A stretch of DNA of 64,000 nucleotides from an uncultured Prevotellaceae bacterium. Lineage in GTDB: Bacteria > Bacteroidota > Bacteroidia > Bacteroidales > Bacteroidaceae. The position numbers and the translations under genes are program-made. Below the pieces are notes generated by a model. That model saw only the letters and a program-made list of their open reading frames with translations, had not been told where the DNA came from and ran no database searches. Location of the stretch: positions 1 through 64,000 of the forward strand of contig CACXPX010000019.1 in assembly GCA_902769705.1 (NCBI GenBank). The letters run 5' to 3'. Shown here one piece after another: positions 50,987 through 58,155 of the stretch; position 1 is the first letter of the stretch, and each line of letters starts with the position of its first letter.

Positions 50987-52440
50987 TTCTTCGGGATGTT
51001 TTTAAGGATTTCGAGCAGATGGTCCCACACCATCTGAACCGTGGGAATGTGCAGACGCTCGTCAGGTGAATGAACGCCACGCAGGGTGGGGCCAAACGAC
51101 ACCATGTCGAGGTTGGGATATTTCTCAGAGAACAGTCCGCACTCCAGTCCGGCATGAATGCCCAGCACCTTCGGGTCTTTGCCGAAGAGGCGCTTGTAGG
51201 TCTCCACGGTGAGGGCTGTGAGTTTGCTGTCAGCACGCATCTTCCAGGCAGGATAGCCTTCGCCTTGCACCACGTCGGCACCAGCCAACTGGAACACGGC
51301 CTTGATGGTGGCAGCCTGGTTGTCAAGCGCGCTCATCACGTTCGAGCGTTGCGAGCAAACCACCTTGATTTCGCTCTTGCCGGTCACGATGCTGGCCACA
51401 TTGTTCGACGTCTCCACGAGCCAAGCGATTTCCTCGTCCTGACACATGGCAAACACGCCGTTGTCAACAGCCTGCATGGCCTGCACCAGCCGCGTGCTCG
51501 TCTCTATGGGCAGCACCGACTCTTTGTCGGCACTCTCCATCGAGAACTGCATGGTCTTCTCGGTGACGTGGAATTCCTCTTCGATTTGCGAGACAAAGAC
51601 GTTCCAGTCGGCACGCACGTTTTCCTTCTTCTCGAACGGAACGGCAAACACAATCACGCCGTCGCGCGGAATGGCGTTGTGCAACTTGCCGGCGTTGAAC
51701 GAGGCGAGACGAAGTCCGTAGCGCTCCTGAGTCTGATAGAGGAAGCGGGAGAGCACCTTCAACGCGTTGGCGCGCTTCTTGTTGATGTCGTCGCCCGAGT
51801 GGCCTCCCACGAGTCCTTTCAGCGAAGCCTTCACAAAGAACCAGTTCTTCGGCGCGGCTTGGCGGCGGAAGTGGAAGGTGGCTGTGGTGTTGCGGCCTCC
51901 GGCACAGCTGACGAAAATCTGACCTTCGTCCTCAGAGTCGAGGTTGATGAGCATGTCGCCCGTCATGAATCCAGCCTTCATTCCCTCGGCACCCGTCAGG
52001 CCCGTCTCTTCATCGCGCGTGAAGACACACTCTAGCGGGCCATGCTCGATGTCGTCGGAGTCGAGGATAGCCAGTTCGATGGCACATCCAATGCCGTCGT
52101 CGGCACCCAGCGTGGTGCCTTTGGCCTTCAGCCATTCTCCGTCCACATAGGTCTGAATGGCGTCGCGGTCGAAATCGAACTCCACGTCCACCAGTTTCTC
52201 GCACACCATGTCCATGTGGCTTTGCAGCACCACGGTGGCGCGGTTCTCCATGCCTTTTGTGGCAGGCTTGCAAATCAGCACGTTGCCAGTTTCGTCCACT
52301 TTTGTTGCCAATCCGCGGCTTTCGCCAAACTCTTTCAGGAAGGCAATCATCTTTTCTTCACGCTTCGAAGGGCGCGGAATCTCGTTGATTTTTGCGAACT
52401 GCTCGAACACGCAAGCAGGTTTTAATACGTTTTTATTCAT
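50983..52440 (-). CDS. pepD: Aminoacyl-histidine dipeptidase PepD
   Basis: PepD (peptidase family M20C) hydrolyses Xaa-His and other dipeptides in the cytoplasm. The 485-residue protein has the metal-binding motifs VVLQSHMDMVCE (His-x-Asp), LGADDGIGCA, TRDEETGLTGAEG (catalytic Glu pair) and LINLDSEDEG, and a closing histidine region near RGVHSPDERL. Length matches the family. It is divergent from a small membrane protein gene, and its stop overlaps the start of a lipoprotein gene by 4 bp. Confidence 0.95.
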   Translation of the reverse strand: MNKNVLKPACVFEQFAKINEIPRPSKREEKMIAFLKEFGESRGLATKVDETGNVLICKPATKGMENRATVVLQSHMDMVCEKLVDVEFDFDRDAIQTYVDGEWLKAKGTTLGADDGIGCAIELAILDSDDIEHGPLECVFTRDEETGLTGAEGMKAGFMTGDMLINLDSEDEGQIFVSCAGGRNTTATFHFRRQAAPKNWFFVKASLKGLVGGHSGDDINKKRANALKVLSRFLYQTQERYGLRLASFNAGKLHNAIPRDGVIVFAVPFEKKENVRADWNVFVSQIEEEFHVTEKTMQFSMESADKESVLPIETSTRLVQAMQAVDNGVFAMCQDEEIAWLVETSNNVASIVTGKSEIKVVCSQRSNVMSALDNQAATIKAVFQLAGADVVQGEGYPAWKMRADSKLTALTVETYKRLFGKDPKVLGIHAGLECGLFSEKYPNLDMVSFGPTLRGVHSPDERLHIPTVQMVWDHLLEILKNIPKK

Positions 52441-52480
52441 TTATTTAGGTTTTTTATTGTGATATTCTGAAATAATTAAT

Positions 52481-52488
52481 TAACTTTG
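52481..52488 (+). promoter_or_regulatory. -7 promoter box of the small membrane protein operon
   Basis: TAACTTTG lies 20 bp before the ATG at 52509, giving a very short leader; ATTG at 52456-52459 could be the -33 element. Confidence 0.6.
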
Positions 52489-52508
52489 CAGACGCAAAAA
52501 TAATAAAA

Positions 52509-52703
52509 ATGATTCAAACTCTGCTGATAAGCGTGTTAATAATTGCTATTTGCATAGCATTATTCTGCGTGAAACTGATTTTCAAAAAGGATGGCCGCTT
52601 CCCCTCGATGCATATTCACGACAGCGAGGCCATGAAAGAGCGCGGCATCCATTGCGTGATGGATCAGGACCGCGAGGCACGCGAGAAGGGTAGGGCATAT
52701 TGA
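52509..52703 (+). CDS. Small single-pass membrane protein
   Basis: The 64-residue protein has one N-terminal membrane helix (TLLISVLIIAICIALFCVKLI) read in parts, and a short charged tail (FKKDGRFPSMHIHDSEAMKERG, then CVMDQDREAREKGRAY). Similar small proteins occur in Bacteroidetes, but I know no function. It starts 20 bp after a promoter box and 47 bp before the OmpH-like gene, so the two may form an operon. Confidence 0.75.
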   Translation: MIQTLLISVLIIAICIALFCVKLIFKKDGRFPSMHIHDSEAMKERGIHCVMDQDREAREKGRAY

Positions 52704-52750
52704 ACAGAAACAACATCTGAAAAATCAAAACAAAAAAACAATAATAAGAA

Positions 52751-53389
52751 ATGAACAAGAAAAACTTTCTCCGCACAATGGCCGTTGTTGCTGTGGCAAC
52801 CGTGGCCATGACCTCGTGTGACAAGTCGGCTCCCAAGATGGACCAAAAGTCGAAGACCACGGAACAAGCTGCACCCACAGAGTTGAAAATCGCCTTTGTA
52901 GAGGTCGACAGCATCATGACCCAGTATCAGTTCTGCAAAGACTATACGCAGGTTCTCCAGAAGAAAGGCCAGAACATCCAGAACACCTTGGCCAACAAGC
53001 AGCGCTCCCTCGAGCAGGCAGCCGCCAATTTCCAGCAGAAGCTGCAGCAGAACGCCTACACTCGCGAGCAGGCTGAAGGCATTCAGGCCAGCCTCCAGAA
53101 GCAGAGCGTAGACCTGCAGAACCTGAACCAGCGCCTGAGCAACGAGTTCCAGTCAGAGACCGACAAATACAACGTTGCCCTGCGCGACTCCATCCAGCAT
53201 TTCCTTGCCAAGTACAACAAGGACAAGAAGTTCAGCCTCATTCTGAGCAAGGCTGGCGACAACCTCCTCTATGCCGACAAGGCTTTCGACATCACCAACG
53301 AGGTGATTGCCGGACTCAACAAGGCCTACAAGCCTGCCGCCGATGTGAAGAAGGCAGAGAAGCCTGCCGCCGCTCCGGCAAAGAAGTAA
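52751..53389 (+). CDS. OmpH/Skp-family periplasmic chaperone-like lipoprotein
   Basis: The 212-residue protein has a lipoprotein-type signal (lipobox VAMTSC, Cys23), a short linker, and an OmpH/Skp domain: a long coiled coil (about residues 75-145, QKKGQNIQNTLANKQ and EGIQASLQKQSVDLQN) and the tip strand FSLILSKAGDNLLYAD. Skp holds unfolded outer-membrane proteins. The lysine/alanine tail (KKAEKPAAAPAKK) is an add-on. A terminator follows at 53426. Confidence 0.85.
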   Translation: MNKKNFLRTMAVVAVATVAMTSCDKSAPKMDQKSKTTEQAAPTELKIAFVEVDSIMTQYQFCKDYTQVLQKKGQNIQNTLANKQRSLEQAAANFQQKLQQNAYTREQAEGIQASLQKQSVDLQNLNQRLSNEFQSETDKYNVALRDSIQHFLAKYNKDKKFSLILSKAGDNLLYADKAFDITNEVIAGLNKAYKPAADVKKAEKPAAAPAKK

Positions 53390-53425
53390 GAAATCGCGAA
53401 TCAAACAAATATTATGAATCTGAAT

Positions 53426-53472
53426 GGCGGGGAACCGGGGGCATCGTCTCCATTCCCCGCCTTTGTTTTTCG
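53426..53472 (+). terminator. Terminator after the OmpH-like gene
   Basis: GGCGGGGAA and TTCCCCGCC form a perfect 9-bp stem with an 18-nt loop, followed by TTTGTTTTT. Confidence 0.8.
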
Positions 53473-53478
53473 AATGCC

Positions 53479-54111
53479 ATGACCAAGAAAGAACGCTACG
53501 CCTACATACTGGACTACTTCCGCCAGCAGATGCCCGTTGTCACCACCGAGCTACAATTCTCCAGCGCCTTCCAGCTGCTCTGCGCCACGCTCCTGAGCGC
53601 CCAATGCACCGACAAGCGCATCAATCAGGTTACCCCCGCGCTCTTCGCCCGATATCCGTCGGCAAAGGAGATGGCCCAGGCCGAGCCTGAAGACGTGTTC
53701 GAATACGTGAAAAGCGTGAGCTATCCCAATTCCAAGTCGCGCCATCTGGTCGAGATGGCTCGCATGCTGGTGAGCGACTTCGGGGGCGAAGTGCCTGCCG
53801 ATATGGACAACCTCGTGCGGCTGCCCGGCGTGGGGCGCAAGACGGCCAACGTGATGCAAGCCGTGTGGTTCGGACGTGCCGCCATGGCCGTCGACACCCA
53901 TGTGTTCCGAGTGAGCCATCGCCTGGGCTTGGTGCCCGCTTCAGCCAACACACCTCTGAAAGTAGAGCAGCAGCTCATGCGCAACATCCCAGCCGACGAC
54001 ATCCCCGATGCCCACCATTGGCTCCTCCTTCATGGCCGCTACGTCTGCACCAGCCGCAAACCCCATTGCGAGAAATGCCCCTTCCAGGGAATCTGCCCCA
54101 AGATAATATAA
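53479..54111 (+). CDS. nth: Endonuclease III
   Basis: Nth is a base-excision DNA glycosylase/AP lyase that removes oxidised pyrimidines. The 210-residue protein has the helix-hairpin-helix LPGVGRKTA with catalytic Lys121, the catalytic Asp139 (AVDTHVFRV), and a C-terminal [4Fe-4S] loop with four cysteines (CTSRKPHCEKCPFQGIC). Length is standard. It lies just after a terminator, so an independent promoter is expected, though no box stands out. Confidence 0.96.
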   Translation: MTKKERYAYILDYFRQQMPVVTTELQFSSAFQLLCATLLSAQCTDKRINQVTPALFARYPSAKEMAQAEPEDVFEYVKSVSYPNSKSRHLVEMARMLVSDFGGEVPADMDNLVRLPGVGRKTANVMQAVWFGRAAMAVDTHVFRVSHRLGLVPASANTPLKVEQQLMRNIPADDIPDAHHWLLLHGRYVCTSRKPHCEKCPFQGICPKII

Positions 54112-54119
54112 AAGGAGAC

Positions 54120-54256
54120 CCCACCTAACCTCCCCTGTTTAGGGGAGGAACCTATAGTCACTCCATTTCGTTTAATTCTCCCCTAGGAGGAGTGGGAGAG
54201 CGTCTTAAGCTAATGTCCAAACTCCCAAACTCCTAAACTCCCAAACTCCTAAAAAA
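54120..54256. repeat. GC-rich palindromic repeat and AAACTCCC tandem array before the DUF2461 gene
   Basis: CCTCCCCTGTTTAGGGGAGG (54131-54150) is a hairpin of the dispersed GC-rich family. It is followed by a 9-bp tandem array (54223-54250: CCAAACTCCCAAACTCCTAA units) that ends 10 bp before the ATG at 54261. Confidence 0.7.
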
Positions 54257-54260
54257 CAAC

Positions 54261-55004
54261 ATGAACTCAACCCGAATCCTCAATTTCCTGCGCCAGATAG
54301 CCGCCAACAACAACCGCGAGTGGTTCCAGGCGCATCGCGACGAATACGAAGCCGTGAGAAAAGACTTCAACAACGGCATCGCACAAGCCATCACCGCCAT
54401 CACCGAGTTCGACGACGAGATAGCCCACGTGCAAGTGAAAGACTGCGTCTACCGCTTCAACCGCGACACCCGCTTCTCGCCCGACAAGTCGCCCTACAAA
54501 CGCCATCTTGGCGCCTACATCTGCATGAAAGGCAAGAAGGCCCTGCGCGGCGGCTACTACATCCATCTCGAGCCCGGCAACTGCCTCCTGGCCACCGGCA
54601 GCTATTGGCTCCCCACCAACATCCTCACCGCCTGCCGCAACGAAATCATGGCCAACACCGCCCAGTGGCTCGCAGCCGTGGAGAACCCCGCCTTCGTCAA
54701 GACCTTCGGCAAGCCAGGCGAAGGACAATGGCCCGAATATTCGGCCAACGAAGTAGGGGAGAACACCCCCGAGAAAGCCTCCGAAAAAGGCTTCGGCCTC
54801 ACCATGCTCAAGTCGTGTCCCGTCGGCTTCCCCCGCGACTACGAGTACATCCAGTATCTTCGCATGAAAGACTATTGCTGCTGGCACCATGTCCCCGACA
54901 CCTTCTTCGAGGGCGACCGTTGGATATCCGAAGCCGTGAAGATTTTCCGTGTCGCCAAGCCCATGATGGACTTCATGAATTCCGTCATCGACGATTACGA
55001 ATGA
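54261..55004 (+). CDS. DUF2461 domain protein
   Basis: The 247-residue cytoplasmic protein matches the DUF2461 family from start to end: NNNREWFQAHRDEYEA near the N-terminus, FNRDTRFSPDKSPYKRH, GGYYIHLEPGNCLLATGSYW, and a C-terminal FRVAKPMMDFMN. No catalytic residues are known for the family and no function is established. It is monocistronic, its leader consists of a tandem repeat, and it is followed by the noncoding block at 55005-55725. Confidence 0.9.
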   Translation: MNSTRILNFLRQIAANNNREWFQAHRDEYEAVRKDFNNGIAQAITAITEFDDEIAHVQVKDCVYRFNRDTRFSPDKSPYKRHLGAYICMKGKKALRGGYYIHLEPGNCLLATGSYWLPTNILTACRNEIMANTAQWLAAVENPAFVKTFGKPGEGQWPEYSANEVGENTPEKASEKGFGLTMLKSCPVGFPRDYEYIQYLRMKDYCCWHHVPDTFFEGDRWISEAVKIFRVAKPMMDFMNSVIDDYE

Positions 55005-55082
55005 AGAAGCCCAAGCCTTAGATATAGAGATAAAAGATAAACAAATAAAAGGGGCCACCGAACTCTCCCATTTTTCAGAAAA

Positions 55083-55287
55083 TGACAAAATGACAAAATG
55101 ACAATTAGATTTAGACCCCTTTTACATCACGGAGGGTGGTAAGAGATAGTATTAGTAATAATATATTTATATAATATTAATATAATATATATAATTTATG
55201 TTAAATCCATATCACCCCCGAGCACCCCTCAAGAGCATTTTCGTGCAAAACGACCCAAAACCTTATTGTCATTTTGTCATTTTGTCA
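55083..55287. repeat. Perfect 23-bp inverted repeat around an AT-rich core
   Basis: The left arm (55083-55105) is the exact reverse complement of the right arm (55265-55287) over 23 bases. Each arm is made of a 9-bp TGACAAAA-type unit in tandem, and the centre (159 bp) contains an AATATATTTATATAAT-type tract. The plan is the same as that of the 38-bp element at 38621-38818, with different arm sequence. Confidence 0.85.
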
Positions 55288-55318
55288 CGATTGGTTGTCT
55301 TTCCCCTGATTCGGTGTA

Positions 55319-55384
55319 GGCAAAGCTATGCAATGAGAAGGTCAAAGCTATGCAATGGCGCTGTCAAAGATGGTCTTTGACAGA
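55319..55384. repeat. 22-bp phased dyad repeat array F (3 units)
   Basis: Units begin at 55319 (GGCAAAGCTATGCAATGAG), 55341 (GTCAAAGCTATGCAATGGC) and 55363 (GTCAAAGATGGTCTTTGAC, a perfect dyad), in strict 22-bp register. It begins 31 bp after the inverted repeat element. Confidence 0.8.
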
Positions 55385-55417
55385 GATAAGAGATAGGCAA
55401 TAATATTACAGTTGACG

Positions 55418-55592
55418 CAAAACGCCCCGACGGGGCAGCAGCTAACAGCCCAAGGCAACGCCTTGGGGTAAGGAGCATGTGAGAAGAACGCGCTGAAAGT
55501 GCAAAAGCACTACTCGTTTGCTGTATGCCTCTCACCCAGGGCGATGCCCTGGGCTATGAGTGGGTTGGCCATTCAGGCCGCTCTTTGCTTGA
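55418..55592. repeat. REP-like block of GC palindromes
   Basis: A series of palindromes: GCCCCGACGGGGC (55424-55436), CCCAAGGCAACGCCTTGGG (55449-55467), GTGCAAAAGCAC (55500-55510 region), CCCAGGGCGATGCCCTGGG (55535-55553) and GGCCATTCAGGCC (55567-55579). This pattern is familiar from dispersed Bacteroidetes repeats of the REP type. No RAYT transposase gene is in the window. Confidence 0.75.
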
Positions 55593-55691
55593 GGCTAATG
55601 TCTTAAACTCCCGATTAATATTATTGTGTAATCTGCGTAATCCGTGCCGAAAGATAAAGGTAAATAAGTAAAAGGGTAAACAAAACGGCCA

Positions 55692-55725
55692 CAGACTCGG
55701 GAGAGTGCGGTGGTTTTTTAATTGC
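55692..55725 (+). terminator. Possible plus-strand terminator
   Basis: A GC-rich imperfect hairpin (CCAC...GGTGG) is followed by TTTTTT on the plus strand, just before the convergent gene's stop codon. What plus-strand transcript it would end is unclear. Confidence 0.35.
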
Positions 55726-56991
55726 CTACAGTTCGATGGGATAGCTGACGACGAATTCGGTGAGGTCGGCTTTGGTGAGGTGGGCTTTGATGTTAAGGCC
55801 GATGGTGAGGCCGCGTAGGGCGGGGAAGGTGTAGTGGACGCCGATGCGCTCGTAGTAGGGTTTTTCGTTTGCTTTGGCGTTGTCGCCCATGTGGCGGTGG
55901 AGGTAGTAGCCGAGGGACATGGCTGCTGACCAGTTCTGGTAGTAGACTTGGTGTTTGAGGGCGAGTCCTACGGACCAGGGGCTGTGCTTGGCTGTGCTGC
56001 CGGCTTGCTGGTCGAGCTGTTCCACGCGGTCGGCATAGGTGCCATAGAAGAGGTCGGCTCCGATGCCTGAAGCCCATCGGCGTGCATAGCGATACATGAT
56101 GTCGGCTTGTGCGGAGTAGGCGGCGTAGAGGTGGAAGCGGTTGGTGCGGTAGCGTGCTGAGTCGGTGTGGGTGTGGAATTGTGTGAGCTGCCAGTCTTCG
56201 AGCAGGGTTTTCCCTCCGATGCCGAGCGTGATGTTGGCGTAGAGTCGTTTCTCGAAGGGTTTGCGGATGATGCCGGTTGCCCGGTTTTCGACGGCTTTGT
56301 AGTAGGGCATGTAGCGCAGGGCGAGGATGGGCCCGAGGAAGTTGGCGCCTTTGTTGGGTCGGTTGAGGGCTCCGTTGCTATGGTGGAAGAACTCGACTCC
56401 TGCCGTGACGCCCCAGTCGCGTGCGAGGCGGTAGGTGGCATGGGCTCCGCCGGCGAAATAGACTAGGAAGCGCGAGCCTGTGAGCTCGTTGTCGATGTTG
56501 CTGGGGTTGTTGTATTTGTGTTTGCCCCAGCTGATGCCTGTTCCGAGCATGTAGTCGAACATCCAATGGCGGTTGCGGTAGAGGGGGCGTGTGAAGGTGG
56601 CGTAGGCGGTGGTGATGTTTCCTAGGCGCGAGTCGTAGTCCACTTCTTGTGCCATTCCCCATGCGGGGTCGGGGGAGCGGTGCATGGTGACGTTGTTGCG
56701 GCTGAACTTCAGTCCGAAGGCGAAGAGGGGGTAGTTGAAGTCGCTGGCGAAGGCGTTGGAGTCGGCGGGGAGGGCTGTGTAGTTGACCTCGGCTGCGATG
56801 GAGAGCGACTGCTTGTTGCGCTGCCACTTTTGCTGCCAGCTGTCCATGACGACGAGCCGGGCGGGCATGATGGTGAGGCTGGCGCCGAGATGGGTGGCTG
56901 AGTCGGCTTCTTGGCTTAAAAAAACATGGTCCGCCGCATAGGTTTTTATGCAGCAGACCATGACTATATATATAATAAGGTGTCGCTTCAT
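55726..56991 (-). CDS. PagL-like acyloxyacyl hydrolase (lipid A 3-O-deacylase family)
   Basis: The 421-residue protein has a signal peptide (MKRHLIIYIVMVCCIKTYA) and a predicted outer-membrane beta-barrel. The HHSNGALNRPNKGANFL segment matches the conserved His-x-Ser-Asn region of the PagL/acyloxyacyl hydrolase family, in which His and Ser are catalytic. Family members trim an acyl chain from lipid A. It is longer than classic PagL (about 150 residues) because of a long N-terminal domain, as in other Bacteroidetes. The start ATG overlaps the pheS stop by 1 nt (TGATG). The longer in-frame extension inside pheS is rejected. Confidence 0.82.
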   Translation of the reverse strand: MKRHLIIYIVMVCCIKTYAADHVFLSQEADSATHLGASLTIMPARLVVMDSWQQKWQRNKQSLSIAAEVNYTALPADSNAFASDFNYPLFAFGLKFSRNNVTMHRSPDPAWGMAQEVDYDSRLGNITTAYATFTRPLYRNRHWMFDYMLGTGISWGKHKYNNPSNIDNELTGSRFLVYFAGGAHATYRLARDWGVTAGVEFFHHSNGALNRPNKGANFLGPILALRYMPYYKAVENRATGIIRKPFEKRLYANITLGIGGKTLLEDWQLTQFHTHTDSARYRTNRFHLYAAYSAQADIMYRYARRWASGIGADLFYGTYADRVEQLDQQAGSTAKHSPWSVGLALKHQVYYQNWSAAMSLGYYLHRHMGDNAKANEKPYYERIGVHYTFPALRGLTIGLNIKAHLTKADLTEFVVSYPIEL

Positions 56992-58028
56992 CAGTTGGCG
57001 GCTTCGAACTCGCGCAGGAAACGGGTGTCGTTTTCTGAGAACATGCGCAAATCGGCCACACGGTACTTGAGGTTGGTGATGCGCTCTACGCCCATGCCGA
57101 ATGCATAGCCAGAGTAGACGGTGCTGTCGATGCCGCAGGCTTCGAGCACGTTGGGGTCGACCATTCCGCACCCGAGGATTTCCACCCATCCGGTGTGTTT
57201 GCAGAAGCCGCATCCTTTTCCGCCGCAGATGTGGCACGAGATGTCCATCTCGGCGCTGGGCTCGGTGAAGGGGAAGTAGCTGGGGCGCAGACGTATCTTG
57301 GTCTCGGGTCCGAACATCTCACGAGCGAACGAGAGGAGCACTTGTTTGAGGTCGGTGAACGAGACGTTCTTGTCTACGTAGAGGCCTTCCACCTGATGGA
57401 AGAAGCAATGGGCGCGGGCAGAGATGGCCTCGTTGCGATAGACGCGGCCCGGGCAGATGACGCGGATGGGCGGCTGATGGGTCTCCATGTAGTGTGCCTG
57501 GTCGTTGGATGTATGCGAGCGGAGGATGACGTTCTTGGCCACCTCGTCGGGGTTGGTCTCGATGAAGAAGGTGTCTTGCATGTCGCGTGCGGGGTGGTCG
57601 GCGGCGAAGTTGAGCTTGGTGAAGACGTGGAGGTCGTCGTCGATTTCGGGTCCTTCGGCAAGGGTGAATCCCATGCGCTGGAAGATGTCTACAATCTCGT
57701 TCTTCACGATGTTGAGCGGATGGCGCGTGCCGAGGGGTATGGGGTAGGGCGTGCGCGTGAGGTCGATGTCGTCGCTGACGGTGTCGGCAGCCTCGAACTG
57801 CTCTTTGAGCTCGTTGATTTTGTCGAATGCTTTCTGCTTGAGCTCGTTGATTTTGATGCCCACGGCCTTTTTCTCTTCGGCCGCCACGTTGCGGAAGTCG
57901 GCCATGAGGGCGTTGATTTCACCTTTCTTGCTGAGATATTTCAGTCGGAGTTGTTCGATTTCCTCGGCATTTTTGGCCGAGAGCGTGCTTACTTCTTTCA
58001 GAAGTTCGTCTATTTTGTCTAATAGCAT
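56991..58028 (-). CDS. pheS: Phenylalanyl-tRNA synthetase alpha subunit
   Basis: The 345-residue class II catalytic subunit charges tRNA-Phe together with PheT. It has an N-terminal coiled coil, motif 2 (AISARAHCFFHQVEGLYVD), FTEPSAEMDISC and a cysteine-rich bend (CHICGGKGCGFCKHTGW) seen in Bacteroidetes PheS. The partner gene pheT is not in the window. A -7 box lies at 58055-58062. The gene ends in the TGATG overlap with the PagL-like gene, which is unusual. Confidence 0.96.
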   Translation of the reverse strand: MLLDKIDELLKEVSTLSAKNAEEIEQLRLKYLSKKGEINALMADFRNVAAEEKKAVGIKINELKQKAFDKINELKEQFEAADTVSDDIDLTRTPYPIPLGTRHPLNIVKNEIVDIFQRMGFTLAEGPEIDDDLHVFTKLNFAADHPARDMQDTFFIETNPDEVAKNVILRSHTSNDQAHYMETHQPPIRVICPGRVYRNEAISARAHCFFHQVEGLYVDKNVSFTDLKQVLLSFAREMFGPETKIRLRPSYFPFTEPSAEMDISCHICGGKGCGFCKHTGWVEILGCGMVDPNVLEACGIDSTVYSGYAFGMGVERITNLKYRVADLRMFSENDTRFLREFEAAN

Positions 58029-58054
58029 ATCTATGGATGTTTACAAATTTTCTG

Positions 58055-58062
58055 CAAAGGTA
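58055..58062 (-). promoter_or_regulatory. -7 promoter box of pheS
   Basis: TACCTTTG on the minus strand, 27 nt before the pheS start. Confidence 0.6.
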
Positions 58063-58104
58063 ATATTTTTAGCTCAAAAACGGAAATATATCGAAATAAA
58101 GTTG

Positions 58105-58112
58105 TAATTTTG
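58105..58112 (+). promoter_or_regulatory. -7 promoter box of the DUF4348-murB operon
   Basis: TAATTTTG lies 44 bp before the ATG at 58156. Confidence 0.6.
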
Positions 58113-58155
58113 CACAAATTTGAGAACCTACAAGGCGGATTTGTTTAGATTTGTT

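Larger units (their letters stand above)
55005..55725. other. 721-bp intergenic region rich in repeats
   Basis: Between convergent genes this region carries a 23-bp perfect inverted repeat pair (55083-55105 and 55265-55287) around an AT-rich core, the 22-bp phased array F (55319-55384), a REP-like block (55418-55592) and a hairpin near 55692-55725 with a T-run. I see no coding stretch. Confidence 0.7.

Noticed and set aside
51070..52035. Antisense reading frame inside pepD
   Set aside because: The pepD motifs are intact on the other strand; this frame is His/Leu-rich shadow sequence.
56992..57237. An 82-residue N-terminal extension of the PagL-like protein
   Set aside because: It lies wholly inside pheS, is very rich in arginine and proline as frame-shadow sequences are, and the signal peptide starts at 56991.
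57195..58022. Antisense reading frame inside pheS
   Set aside because: It is antisense to a highly conserved gene and shows only Val/Glu/Leu-rich low-information sequence.
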